64,000 nucleotides of DNA, taken from NCBI GenBank assembly GCA_963719645.1, contig CAVRCT010000007.1, positions 124,001 to 188,000 on the forward strand, written 5' to 3'. Origin of the DNA: CAVRCT01 sp963719645 (GTDB lineage Bacteria; Pseudomonadota; Gammaproteobacteria; DSM-16500). The notes beneath the pieces are model-generated. The model searched no databases, was not told the origin of the DNA, and worked only from the letters and a program-made list of their open reading frames with translations. The position numbers and the translations under genes were made by a program. How positions within the stretch are numbered: the stretch's first letter is position 1; each line of letters begins with the position of its first letter. Of this stretch, positions 28,012 through 37,280 are shown piece by piece.

Positions 28012-28644
28012 TTAAGTTTCTTTCAACTCCTCCAACGCCTCTAACCCTTTCGCCACCGCATCGCGTTCAGTCATCCGATGTATCCATTTGCAAATATTCG
28101 GAATGAGTTCTTCAGAAATGCCATATCGTTCATAATCACGAAGCCAGGGGAATGTTGCAATGTCTGCAATCGAATATTCATTCGCAATATAATCATTTTC
28201 ACCCAATTGATTTTCAACAATCGTGAAAATACGCTTTGCTTCATTGTTAAAGCGTTTGACGGCATAAGGCACTTCTTCAGGTGCGTGATACATGAAATGT
28301 TTCGTATTTCCTAACGTGGGACCAATTTTAGAATTTTCAAATAACAACCATTGTAAAACATCAAAACGTTCAGTGCTTTTGCTTGGAATGAATTGACCAC
28401 TTTTTTCAGCTAAATACATTAAAATTGCGCCAGGTTCAAAAATGACAAGCGGTTTTTTGTTCGGGCCATCGCGATCCAGAATGACCGGGAAAATATTATT
28501 CGGTGTCATTTTGAGAAATTCGAGTTCAAGTTGTTCGTTATTGCTTTTATTGATGGGAAAAACCGAATAATTGTAACCAACTTCTTCTAGCATGATTGCG
28601 ATAGTGTATGCGCTGGGGGTGGGTGATCCGTATAGCTCAATCAT
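28012..28644 (-). CDS. Glutathione S-transferase family protein (YfcG/YghU-like)
   Basis: A 210-residue thioredoxin-fold protein starting at ATG 28644 (IELYGSPTPSAYTIAIMLEEVG), with GGAG eight bases upstream. An in-frame extension to 28728 has no family sequence. It shows the N-terminal GST domain ending LVIFEPGAILMYLAEKSGQF and an all-helical C-terminal domain with YSIADIATFPWLRDYERYG. This resembles the E. coli disulfide-bond oxidoreductases YfcG and YghU more than classical detoxifying GSTs. The exact substrate is unknown. Confidence 0.87.
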   Translation of the reverse strand: MIELYGSPTPSAYTIAIMLEEVGYNYSVFPINKSNNEQLELEFLKMTPNNIFPVILDRDGPNKKPLVIFEPGAILMYLAEKSGQFIPSKSTERFDVLQWLLFENSKIGPTLGNTKHFMYHAPEEVPYAVKRFNNEAKRIFTIVENQLGENDYIANEYSIADIATFPWLRDYERYGISEELIPNICKWIHRMTERDAVAKGLEALEELKET

Positions 28645-28780
28645 TCCGTTTGCTCCTATTGATTTACAAATTGCGTTCCTGCAAAATTGTTTGGTAATCA
28701 TATTTATAATCCGATGAAAATCAAGCAAAAACTAGTACGACAGGCTTATTAAACAACCAGAGTGATCTAAGATGATCATT

Positions 28781-28809
28781 TTGCGCTAAAGTCTGACAGT
28801 TGTTATACT
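28781..28809 (+). promoter_or_regulatory. Probable sigma-70 promoter of the desulfurase gene
   Basis: TTGCGC (28781-28786), a 17-bp spacer and TATACT (28804-28809) form a good sigma-70 match. The predicted transcription start, about 7 bp later, falls at or beside the ATG at 28817. There is no Shine-Dalgarno sequence between the -10 box and the ATG, so the transcript may be leaderless. Confidence 0.55.
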
Positions 28810-28816
28810 GCACACC

Positions 28817-29950
28817 ATGAAATTACCGATCTATTTAGACTATGCTGCCACCACACCGGTAGATCCATTCGTTGCTGCGACCATGAGTCGCTATTTAACG
28901 AGTGACGGTGTATTCGGCAATCCTGCATCACTTCACGTGTATGGCCAAGCGGCTAAGGCAGCGGTGGATGTCGCGCGTGAACAAGTGGCACATGTTATTC
29001 AAGCGGAGCCCAGCGAAATCATTTGGACATCCGGTGCGACAGAATCGAATAATTTAGCACTGAAAGGTGCGACTCAACTCTATCAACAAAAAGGCAAACA
29101 TATTATTACGCTGAAAACAGAACATGCGGCGGTATTAGATTGTTGTCAAGAATTAGAGAAGCAAGGTTTTTTTGTGACGTATCTCTCGCCGCAAAAAAAC
29201 GGTCTTGTTGATTTAGATGAGTTGCAAGAAGCCATTCGTCCAGACACGATTTTAATGTCTATCATGCAGGTAAATAATGAATTGGGTGTCGTGCAGCCCA
29301 TTCAAGAAATTAGTCAGATAACGGCTGAAAAAGGGATTTTATTTCACGTGGATGCCGCGCAGAGTATTGGAAAAATTGCACTGACTGTGAAAACGATACC
29401 GATTGATTTAATTGCGTTGAGTAGTCATAAAATTTATGGGCCGAAAGGAATCGGTGCGTTATACATTCGTCGCAAACCGAGAGTCCGTGTCGCTGCGCAA
29501 TTACATGGTGGGGGACAAGAGCAAGGAATGCGATCAGGTACGTTGGCCACTCATCAAATTGTTGGGATGGGCGCGGCATTTGAATTGGCTGAAAAAAATA
29601 GGCGTGAAGATTACGAAAAAATAAAATCTTTGCGCGATATATTTTGGCAGGGTTTGCAATCTATCTCAGGTATTTCTTCAAATACAGATTTTAAAGTCGC
29701 TGTGCCGCATATTTTAAATATTGTTTTTCCGAAATTTAAAGCAGCGGAATTAATTCAGAGGTTACCTGAGCTAGCGGTTTCCGCCGGTTCTGCTTGTCAT
29801 GCAAAAGGTGTAGAGCCCTCGCAAGTATTACGAGCGATTGGTTTAACAGCGGACGAGGCGGGCAGATCGTTGCGATTTTCCTTTGGTCGGTATACGACGC
29901 AGGATGATGTTGAGCAGGCTGTTCAGGCAATTCATCAGATTTACTTGTAG
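28817..29950 (+). CDS. Cysteine desulfurase, IscS/NifS type
   Basis: PLP enzyme that removes sulfur from cysteine for Fe-S clusters or thio-modification. The 377-residue protein begins IYLDYAATTPVDP. The PLP lysine is K205 (LSSHKIYGPKG) and the cysteine is C327 in SAGSACHAKGVEPS. The end RFSFGRYTTQDDVEQAV is typical of the family. The HAKG context differs from housekeeping IscS (usually SGSACTSA), and no iscR, iscU or hscAB follows. It may be a second, stand-alone desulfurase. Confidence 0.9.
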   Translation: MKLPIYLDYAATTPVDPFVAATMSRYLTSDGVFGNPASLHVYGQAAKAAVDVAREQVAHVIQAEPSEIIWTSGATESNNLALKGATQLYQQKGKHIITLKTEHAAVLDCCQELEKQGFFVTYLSPQKNGLVDLDELQEAIRPDTILMSIMQVNNELGVVQPIQEISQITAEKGILFHVDAAQSIGKIALTVKTIPIDLIALSSHKIYGPKGIGALYIRRKPRVRVAAQLHGGGQEQGMRSGTLATHQIVGMGAAFELAEKNRREDYEKIKSLRDIFWQGLQSISGISSNTDFKVAVPHILNIVFPKFKAAELIQRLPELAVSAGSACHAKGVEPSQVLRAIGLTADEAGRSLRFSFGRYTTQDDVEQAVQAIHQIYL

Positions 29951-29956
29951 TCCCGA

Positions 29957-30050
29957 CAGAGCCGCGACCGTCAGGGAGCGTCACCTGCCATGAATGGACT
30001 CTATGCAAAATAGAACCACCGGTGATCGCTCCCTGACGGTCGCGGCTCTG
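29957..30050. repeat. Palindromic repeat family D, copy D2
   Basis: A 94-bp hairpin with arms CAGAGCCGCGACCGTCAGGG and its complement around a loop unlike the loops of D1 and D3. It lies between the convergent desulfurase and glycosyltransferase genes and is followed by TTTAAAAA. It may serve as a bidirectional terminator. Confidence 0.87.
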
Positions 30051-30061
30051 TTTAAAAACAT

Positions 30062-31561
30062 TCATCGCGATGACGAAGTTTCCTCAGGCGGCAAAAACGC
30101 ATAACTCATTTCAATGGGTTTTTCATGCGGATTTCTGAGCCAAGAAAAATGCGCCACTTTAATCGCACCCAGATGGTGAAAACGAGATCGTAAACTCTCA
30201 GATGAAACTTGTACCGCTTCGGTTGGATCCCAAATAAAAATAGCGCCTTGTTTTTTTAAGGTCGCTTCATCAATCCAAGGGCTTTTTTTAGTATCCCAAT
30301 CCATAAAAACCGCCGGGTGATCCGGTGAAAAGAGCGCAACATTACCCGCCATCCAGCGCGGACCTGCTACATAGTTAAGAGGTCGTTGATACGTCTGCTG
30401 CCATTCTTGGGTTAACACATTCGCAATGATTTTGCCGGGAAAATTCGCACTAGAAGGTTGTTTTGCTCTGATTAACGAATAAGAATAGACCGACACCATG
30501 GCCGTGAATAAGGCAACCCATAATGCCAGAAAAGAATAAAATTTTTCTCGTGTAATGTTGGGTGTTAACCAAACCATCAAAAGTAATCCCGTTAAAGAGA
30601 AGAGGGGTTGTCCCCAAGCGGCACGTAATTTCCAATCAAACAGCGCCGAAAAAATCAGAGTTAATAGAAAAGGCCCGAGCCCAATGACGAATAAAAATTG
30701 GCGATTGAAGGTGGACAGCGAAATTTTTTTGACAGCAAAGACAGGTTTTTTGCCGATTAATAACATGCTAAATAACAATAAAGTCGGAATGATCGCTTCA
30801 ATTTGTTGCCAAGCAAATTGCAACGGAAATAAAATCCGATGATGCCATGCTGAAACGCTAGCAACGCGATCGATAGCATAATGAATCGTAATGAAATGAT
30901 GTTGAGTTAACCAAATGAGATGTGGTGTCATGAGTAACAAAAAGAATAATAATCCGGCGTAAAAATAGTTGTTTTTTAATTGTTGTCTAGCGGTTGGGTT
31001 TTGACAGAGAAAAAATAACATCGGTAGTAAGAGCATGATGCTGTAATATTTTGTCAGCATTGATAGTGCGGCAAATAAGCCGGTCAATAGCCAGTGGCGC
31101 AGTTTCCCCATCGTAATGGCGTGATAGAAATATAATATAGTTAACGCCCAACCGCTGAGTTCGAGCGTATTATCATTAAAATCAATCGCATGTAAATTAT
31201 AATATTGAATGCTTTCCATGAGTAACACAGCAATCAGCGCGGCGAAAGGCGTAACAAGCTTCTTTCCCAGCTGCCAGATCGCCCAGAAACTGATGCCCAC
31301 AGAGAGTTGACTGAAAAAATAAGTCATCCAACCTGAATAACCGCCTATTTCCAGGGCAAGACGCGTTAACCAGCCGTTTAAAAAGGGATTTTTATCATAT
31401 CCCCACTCCAATTGGTGTCCCCAGATAGAGCCTTCTAAGGCATCCATGGGTAAATCAAAACGGATGATAGCGGGCGCGACTGTCCAGAAAAATACATGCA
31501 AAAAAATAAAAAAGGTTAGCCAGCGTTCGACTTGGGGTAATTTAAAGTGTTCAGTAATCAT
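30062..31561 (-). CDS. Glycosyltransferase of the PMT/ArnT type (GT-C fold)
   Basis: A polytopic 499-residue protein with about eleven hydrophobic segments. A GT-C-like first loop carries DLPMDALEGSIWGHQLEWGYDKNPFL (about 35-60), where the acidic residues would be catalytic. Such enzymes move a sugar from a polyprenyl-phosphate donor to lipid A or protein at the periplasmic face. ATG 31561 is preferred over a TTG at 31582. No lipid A or aminoarabinose genes are adjacent, so the acceptor is unknown. Confidence 0.85.
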   Translation of the reverse strand: MITEHFKLPQVERWLTFFIFLHVFFWTVAPAIIRFDLPMDALEGSIWGHQLEWGYDKNPFLNGWLTRLALEIGGYSGWMTYFFSQLSVGISFWAIWQLGKKLVTPFAALIAVLLMESIQYYNLHAIDFNDNTLELSGWALTILYFYHAITMGKLRHWLLTGLFAALSMLTKYYSIMLLLPMLFFLCQNPTARQQLKNNYFYAGLLFFLLLMTPHLIWLTQHHFITIHYAIDRVASVSAWHHRILFPLQFAWQQIEAIIPTLLLFSMLLIGKKPVFAVKKISLSTFNRQFLFVIGLGPFLLTLIFSALFDWKLRAAWGQPLFSLTGLLLMVWLTPNITREKFYSFLALWVALFTAMVSVYSYSLIRAKQPSSANFPGKIIANVLTQEWQQTYQRPLNYVAGPRWMAGNVALFSPDHPAVFMDWDTKKSPWIDEATLKKQGAIFIWDPTEAVQVSSESLRSRFHHLGAIKVAHFSWLRNPHEKPIEMSYAFLPPEETSSSR

Positions 31562-31690
31562 ATTGTTTTCAATAAATTGCAAAAGCAGACTATTTTAACG
31601 GGATTGGCGCAAGAAGGCCAGCAATTTGTGCACATAATAGACAATTGGTTTATAATTAAAATAATATAATGCTGTTCGTGGGAGGGGGTT

Positions 31691-32149
31691 ATGCCAACTA
31701 AACTGTTAAAAGATTTTCTTGATACGCATCATATCAAGTACATGAGTATCGATCATTCACCCAGCTATACGGCGCAAGAGATCGCAGCAGTTGCGCATGT
31801 CTCTGGAAAACAATTAGCAAAGACAGTCATTGTGAAGGCCGGGGGCAAGCTCATGATGATCGTGTTGCCAGCAACGGATCATATTAACTTTGCGGATTTG
31901 CGTGATTTTTTGGGGGTGAAAGATGTTGATTTGGCGCGCGAAGCCGATTTCAAAGGAAAATTCCCAGAATGCGAAGTGGGTGCTATGCCGCCTTTTGGTA
32001 ATTTGTTTGATATGCCGGTATTGATTTCGAGTCATTTGATTGATCAAGATCAAATTGCGTTTAATGCAGGTTCTCATTCGGAATTGCTTCGTATGTCCTA
32101 TCGGGATTTTGAAAAGTTGGTGAAGCCGAAGATTATTACGATGCATTAA
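31691..32149 (+). CDS. YbaK/EbsC-type aminoacyl-tRNA deacylase domain protein
   Basis: A 152-residue single-domain protein of the YbaK/ProX superfamily, which hydrolyses mischarged tRNAs in trans. Visible are SYTAQEIAAVAHVSGKQLAKTVIVK (about 26-50, with the conserved Lys) and the substrate-loop motif GAMPPFGNLFDMPV (about 98-111). GGAGGGGG precedes the ATG closely. It appears to be transcribed alone. Substrate specificity cannot be told. Confidence 0.88.
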   Translation: MPTKLLKDFLDTHHIKYMSIDHSPSYTAQEIAAVAHVSGKQLAKTVIVKAGGKLMMIVLPATDHINFADLRDFLGVKDVDLAREADFKGKFPECEVGAMPPFGNLFDMPVLISSHLIDQDQIAFNAGSHSELLRMSYRDFEKLVKPKIITMH

Positions 32150-32189
32150 AATTGGGAAGAGTTGTCGGTGTGAGCACTTAAGAAGAAAT

Positions 32190-32293
32190 CGTCATTGCGA
32201 GGAGCGTTTTTTGCGACGAAGCAATCCAGGTTTTTAACGCAATAACCAAAAAACTGGATTGCTTCGTTGCAAAAAACGCTCCTCGCAATGACG
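32190..32293. repeat. Palindromic repeat family B, copy B2
   Basis: A 104-bp hairpin with arms CGTCATTGCGAGGAGCG and TTTTTTGCGACGAAGCAATC and their complements. It lies between two convergent genes. Its loop differs from that of B1; one arm base differs (GTTGC against GTCGC). Confidence 0.9.
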
Positions 32294-32310
32294 GGCTTTC
32301 TTAAATACCA

Positions 32311-33438
32311 CTACAGCATATTTAATTTCCGTATCAACCAAGTCCGCCAAAAAACATCGTGAAATTTCTCATTGGAAAATTTGTCATGAACATGTTGATA
32401 AATTTTTTCTTGCCATTCACCTATTTCATTTTTGTCGAATTCAGTGCAGCGTAACATTGCCATGGTCAGTGCGGCAGGATTGCTTGGTTCTACTAAAATG
32501 CCAGAGCCAGATATCACTTCAGGAATACCATTCGTGCGTGTACCAATGATGGGCAATTTGGCGACCATGGCTTCCAGCAATACGCGACCAAATGCTTCTT
32601 TGGTTGAAACCAATAAAAAAATATCTAGCGCTTTAAGATAACGAAAACCTTGCGGCAAAAATCCAGCAAAAATAACATCCTCTGCAATCTGTAACTCAGT
32701 GGCCAATTTTTTTAATTCAGCCTCCAATGGCCCATCACCGATAATCAGTAATTTCGCATGAGTCACATGCGGTTTTATCCGGGCAAATGCGATGAGTAAA
32801 TTTTTATGATCTTTTTCAGGTGCGAGACGACCGAGTGTGCCAAATACAAAAGCGTCTTTTGGCAAATGAAAAAAAGCACGTGCCTCCTCGCGAGACAGCA
32901 TCTCGAGTTCTGTCATAGCGATGTCAATGCAATTAGGCAAGGTAATGATATGATTTTCGCTGACGTTTTTGAGTTGTTGTTGCAGATCATGTTGTACAGC
33001 GTTGGAAACACCGACAAAATACATGTTGTCGCGCCAAAGTGCTGCAATCAATAAGCGCCTGCTGAGGTAATGCATGGTTTTCATCGCATGCATCACAAAG
33101 AAAATCACAGGGATTTTTACAAATAATGAAGCCCATAAAAGAATGTACGTGGGTTTGTAGCGATGGCAAATCACAATAGTGAAATTTCTTTCTTTGCAAA
33201 GCTGGATTAGTTTTTTAATAGCAGAAAATTTAAAGTTGCGAATCGAATTTTTAGAGTAATTTAAAAATAATACTTCTTCTGCATGGGTGCGTTCAAATGT
33301 TTTCTCATGGGGTTTTCCAGATAAATAAGCCACAGTCACTTTAAATTGGTCTTTTGCAAACAAGTTGGCATATTGATTGCAAATATCAATAAATTGAGTG
33401 GCGTCGTTATGTGCGAGAATTAAAATATTTTTACGCAT
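32311..33438 (-). CDS. Glycosyltransferase, family 4
   Basis: A 375-residue GT-B enzyme. The N-terminal Rossmann half starts MRKNILILAHND. The C-terminal half holds the donor site: FGTLGRLAPEKDHKNLL (about 199-215), LLIIGDGPLEAEL and VSTKEAFGRVLLEAMVAKLPIIGT (with the EX7E pattern), then NGIPEVI. ATG 33438 lies inside the 3' end of xseA (8-bp overlap), so the two are co-transcribed. A longer frame to 33504 is only overlap with xseA. No other polysaccharide genes are near; acceptor unknown. Confidence 0.9.
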   Translation of the reverse strand: MRKNILILAHNDATQFIDICNQYANLFAKDQFKVTVAYLSGKPHEKTFERTHAEEVLFLNYSKNSIRNFKFSAIKKLIQLCKERNFTIVICHRYKPTYILLWASLFVKIPVIFFVMHAMKTMHYLSRRLLIAALWRDNMYFVGVSNAVQHDLQQQLKNVSENHIITLPNCIDIAMTELEMLSREEARAFFHLPKDAFVFGTLGRLAPEKDHKNLLIAFARIKPHVTHAKLLIIGDGPLEAELKKLATELQIAEDVIFAGFLPQGFRYLKALDIFLLVSTKEAFGRVLLEAMVAKLPIIGTRTNGIPEVISGSGILVEPSNPAALTMAMLRCTEFDKNEIGEWQEKIYQHVHDKFSNEKFHDVFWRTWLIRKLNML

Positions 33439-34789
33439 TTTTAATGTCTTCCACGCTGCAACCGAGTATACCGTGTTGCAAGCGGACTTGAATTTTATCG
33501 CCAAATTGAACTTGGCCCGTTGTTTGGAGAAGCGTCTTGCCTTCTTTTATCGTTGCAATAGCAAAGCCGCGGTGAAGGGTTGCGAGAGGACTTAATACAT
33601 CCAACTTGGTAGCTGCGTTGCTGAGTAGTAATTTCTTCTGCTGTAAAATTTTTTGTATATCATGCTGTAACCGTTGCTGTTCGACCGTAAGCTGATGACG
33701 CAAATTAGCAATGCGATGCTGCGGCGTTGCGCTCATTAAAATGGTTTTTAATGTCTGCAACGTTGATTTTGCATCTGCCATTAATTTGGTTTGTAAGCGA
33801 ATGAGTGTCGCTTCATAAAAATCTAATTTTTGGACTTGCTCAGCCAGTTTTCGTTTGGGATGCTGTTGTTGTAAATGTTTTTCGACCCAGCTGATATGCT
33901 GTTGCCAATTTTTTAATTTATGACGCATCACGCGAATCAATTGCATGCTTTGTTGCGCTAACATTTCAAGGAGTTCAGCGCGGTCGGGAGTCGCAATTTC
34001 TGCTGCAACAGAGGGGGTAGGTGCGCGTAGATCGGCGACAAAATCGGCAATCGTAAAATCAATTTCATGACCCACGCCACTGATGGTGGGCAGTTGGCTT
34101 TTGGAGATGGCATAGGCCACGTTCTCATCGTTAAAAGGCCATAAATCTTCGAGTGAGCCACCGCCCCGGGCAATGATTAACACATCACATTCTTTCCGTG
34201 CATTGGCGGCCGCAATGGCTTTCACGATAGCGGGCGCGGCAGTGTCGCCCTGTACCAGTGTCGGGTAAATGATGACAGCGGCGGACGGGTAGCGACGCTT
34301 TAATACACTTAAAATATCACGAATGGCGGCACCGGTTGGCGACGTCACCACGCCAATACAGGTTGGAAAGACGGGGAGTGGTTTCTTGCGCGCTTCAGCA
34401 AAAAGACCTGCTTCGGCTAATCGTTTTTTTAATGCCTCAAACGCTTGGCGCAATTTCCCTTCGCCCGCTTCTTCTAAGTGCTCGACAATTAATTGAAAAT
34501 CACCTCGACCCTCATACAGGCTCACCCGGGCTTTGAGAAAAACATGCATGCCGTCTCTCAGCGTAAAGGAGAGTTTGCGATTATGGGGTTTAAACATGGC
34601 GCATTTGACTTGCGCATCGGCATCTTTCAAGCCGAAATACCAATGACCAGAACTAGGCATTGCCAGATTTGAAATTTCACCTTCGACCCAGATAGACGGG
34701 AAGCCATTTTCCAGCAATAAACGCACATCGCGATTCAATTGACTGACGGAATAGATTTCTTCAGTGTGGCTAATATCAATGGAGTTCAT
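33431..34789 (-). CDS. xseA: Exodeoxyribonuclease VII large subunit
   Basis: Degrades single-stranded DNA together with XseB. The 452-residue protein has the N-terminal OB-fold (FPSIWVEGEISNLAMPSSGHWYFGLKD, about 30-56). The catalytic core follows with VVTSPTGAAIRDIL, IARGGGSLEDLWPFNDE and PTISGVGHEIDFTIADFVADLRAPTPS. The C-terminal region is helical and Gln-rich, followed by LHRGFAIA. xseB is not adjacent. The downstream glycosyltransferase gene overlaps it by 8 bp. Confidence 0.97.
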   Translation of the reverse strand: MNSIDISHTEEIYSVSQLNRDVRLLLENGFPSIWVEGEISNLAMPSSGHWYFGLKDADAQVKCAMFKPHNRKLSFTLRDGMHVFLKARVSLYEGRGDFQLIVEHLEEAGEGKLRQAFEALKKRLAEAGLFAEARKKPLPVFPTCIGVVTSPTGAAIRDILSVLKRRYPSAAVIIYPTLVQGDTAAPAIVKAIAAANARKECDVLIIARGGGSLEDLWPFNDENVAYAISKSQLPTISGVGHEIDFTIADFVADLRAPTPSVAAEIATPDRAELLEMLAQQSMQLIRVMRHKLKNWQQHISWVEKHLQQQHPKRKLAEQVQKLDFYEATLIRLQTKLMADAKSTLQTLKTILMSATPQHRIANLRHQLTVEQQRLQHDIQKILQQKKLLLSNAATKLDVLSPLATLHRGFAIATIKEGKTLLQTTGQVQFGDKIQVRLQHGILGCSVEDIKNA

Positions 34790-35057
34790 GCGTGTTTATT
34801 CTCTGCATAACTACTTGTTACTTAATTATTTTTTCTGGAAGACAATCATTTTAGCACTAACAAATAAAATTGCTATGAAAATTGGAGTCAAGGGGTAATG
34901 GCACTCGCTTTAAGCATTAAGTTTCTATTCAATGTATACCCCAAAAGGTTGAGGCGCGCGATTTTTCTAATGCCTCACTTGTGAATTTCGGGTTCTATTC
35001 GAATATTTTGAAAATACGATTGATTGAGGTGCTACATAACAGCTTTTTACAAGTCGA

Positions 35058-36380
35058 TTAGGAAGCATAAGCCAATGAGGTGTTATCTACATTAGCTTTT
35101 CTCCTTAAATAAACTAATCCCATAAGTCCAATAAGCGTAAATGCTATAAGTAAATAACCTGGAAAATATGGAATATTTGTTATTTTTACTAAATATGCAA
35201 TTAATAAAGGCAATGTACCCATCTCGATACTAACAATGATTTGATAAATCAATGAGGCTGTTGTGCATCTAATTTTTGGCGGGAAACATTCAGTGATAAT
35301 TGCGGGATATAAACTAAAAAAACAGGATGCTGGTATAGAAATTAATATTGCAATTAAAATAATTTCAATATAAGTACCGTATGCACATAGCCAGAAAAAA
35401 GGTAACGCAAGTATCAATACAACACCCGATGTAATTTTGAGTAAAGTAAATTTATTTAAATAATCTGATACTTTTCCAAAGAAAGGAATTAGCAAAACGA
35501 CTACTGAAAGTGTTAATACATCGAGACCGTAAGCTTCAATTTGGCTAAAATGTCTGACTGTAATTAAATTAATAGGAATGTAAATATAATATATGTAGGT
35601 TAGGCAGACGCCCATTAATGTTATTGCGCTGATTGATAAACATTGATTTGGGTTTTGAATAATATAACGAAATGAACTTATTAAGATTTCACGTTTTATA
35701 TTTTTTTCAGTACTCGTATTTTGTAATACAAATGCGAGACTCTCGGGTATTGATTTACGCATCCAAAAACCAAAAACAACTCCAAATATTGAAAATAAAA
35801 AAACAAGCCTCCAGCACGAAACAGATATATAACCTTTTGCAATGAGAGTGGAGACTGCCAGAGTTGTTATTGATGCTAATAAATATCCGCCGCTAATGCC
35901 AATTGCTGTCCATGAAGTGTAAAATCCTCGGGTGTTTTTATTGCTGCTTTCTATTAAGTATGTTGCAGAGTTTATGTATTCTATTCCAGCAAAAAAATTT
36001 TGAAATATTCTTAGTGCGATAAATAATATAGTTGACCATGCACCTATATGCGCATAAGAAGGCAATACTCCTACAAGCATAGTTCCTATGCCAGTCATTA
36101 TAAGCGAAAAAATCATTAGTTTTTTTCGTCCGTAACAATCAGCTAATATACCCATGATGATATTACCAACGGGTCTAACAAGTAATCCAATGAGGAAAAC
36201 GTACAATATATTAATAACATGCGCATAGGGAGTCGCTGCGGGAGGGAAAAATGCTTCGCTTAAAGTAGTGGCCATTAGAGAAATTAAAATTAAATCATAT
36301 GTCTCTAATATATTTCCAATGGCGCCGCTGGCAAAAATGCGTCGAGTAAGTTCTGGAGGGTAAATACCAAGTTCTTTCAT
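35058..36380 (-). CDS. MFS transporter, metabolite:H+ symporter-like
   Basis: A 440-residue membrane protein with about 12 hydrophobic segments. After the first helix it has GNILETYDLILI, and between helices 2 and 3 it has RPVGNIIMGILADCYGRKKLM, the loop typical of the ProP/MHS branch of the major facilitator superfamily. The substrate is unknown. It lies 6 bp downstream of the hydrolase gene and is the last gene of an AT-rich minus-strand cluster starting at 38410. It may import or export a product of the neighbouring peptidase-like enzyme. Confidence 0.87.
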   Translation of the reverse strand: MKELGIYPPELTRRIFASGAIGNILETYDLILISLMATTLSEAFFPPAATPYAHVINILYVFLIGLLVRPVGNIIMGILADCYGRKKLMIFSLIMTGIGTMLVGVLPSYAHIGAWSTILFIALRIFQNFFAGIEYINSATYLIESSNKNTRGFYTSWTAIGISGGYLLASITTLAVSTLIAKGYISVSCWRLVFLFSIFGVVFGFWMRKSIPESLAFVLQNTSTEKNIKREILISSFRYIIQNPNQCLSISAITLMGVCLTYIYYIYIPINLITVRHFSQIEAYGLDVLTLSVVVLLIPFFGKVSDYLNKFTLLKITSGVVLILALPFFWLCAYGTYIEIILIAILISIPASCFFSLYPAIITECFPPKIRCTTASLIYQIIVSIEMGTLPLLIAYLVKITNIPYFPGYLLIAFTLIGLMGLVYLRRKANVDNTSLAYAS

Positions 36381-36386
36381 GTTTTC

Positions 36387-37280
36387 TCACCGCTCGCTTT
36401 CTAGAAATTGTTTAATTGACTTAATATACTTATCGTTAGCGTCTGTTGTTAAAGCATGCCCGCATTTATTAAAAATTTTTAGTGTGGAATTGGATATTTT
36501 ATCAGCCATTATTTTGGAGTGAGCTGGAACACAGACCCAATCGTTTCTTCCAACCATGATTAGCGTCGGGCATTTAATTTTTTTTAATTGCGGAATGAAA
36601 TTAAATTTGTGCAAAAAACCACTAAAACCAGCATTTAAAACATCATAGGAGAGGATGTTGTCAATTTTTTTTGATTTAATTTTTGTTGTCGAGAGTTTTC
36701 GTCTCTTTTTCTTTTTGTAATTGTAGATGTAGAGAGAATCCATTGTTTTGAAATAGTGGTTAACATCCCGATTTTTTTTAAAGGTGCCATTCCATAGATA
36801 CTTTTCACAGACGGAAATTTGTTGCTTCGTTCCTATTTCTTTAAGATTTTCTTTTGCAGTTTCGATAAAGTGATAACTTGGTGCGGTTGATACAAGAATA
36901 AGTTTATCAATATTTTTACTGTAGCGAATAGCATAGCCTTGCGCCACCATGCCGCCATAGGAGATGCCAAGCACGTTAATTTTTTCAAATCCTAAATATT
37001 TTCGCAGTGCTTCAATATCTTCGATATTGTTTTCTAATGTATAATTTGATTTTTTATCTTTTTTGCTAAAACCACAGCCACGTTGATCGATAAATATTAG
37101 CTGGGCATATTGCTGAAGCTTTATGGAATCATATTTAAAATGGATATGATTTCCGCCAGGGCCGCCATGAATTAAAAATAAAACGGGTTTTTCGATTAAC
37201 ACGTTTTTATTCGGTGCAATTTGCATCCCTGCAACATCAAAATAAATTTCTGTATTGCGTATTTTAGCTTTCATAATCAT
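36387..37280 (-). CDS. Alpha/beta hydrolase, proline-iminopeptidase-like
   Basis: A 297-residue hydrolase with the oxyanion motif HGGPGG (38-43), DQRGCGFS (65-72), nucleophile S107 in GISYGG, D247 (GRNDWV) and H275 (KCGHAL). The HGGPGG and DQRGxGxS pair is characteristic of the proline iminopeptidase (peptidase S33) group, though related esterases share it. The Lys-rich insert at about 186-205 (YKKKKRRKLSTTKIKSKK) is unusual. It overlaps the upstream gene by 17 bp. Confidence 0.85.
   Translation of the reverse strand: MIMKAKIRNTEIYFDVAGMQIAPNKNVLIEKPVLFLIHGGPGGNHIHFKYDSIKLQQYAQLIFIDQRGCGFSKKDKKSNYTLENNIEDIEALRKYLGFEKINVLGISYGGMVAQGYAIRYSKNIDKLILVSTAPSYHFIETAKENLKEIGTKQQISVCEKYLWNGTFKKNRDVNHYFKTMDSLYIYNYKKKKRRKLSTTKIKSKKIDNILSYDVLNAGFSGFLHKFNFIPQLKKIKCPTLIMVGRNDWVCVPAHSKIMADKISNSTLKIFNKCGHALTTDANDKYIKSIKQFLESER

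Noticed and set aside
34897..34916. Possible solo end of repeat family A (AATGGCACTCGCTTTAAG)
   Set aside because: Only one short imperfect end is present and no partner was found in the 34790-35057 gap, so it may be chance.
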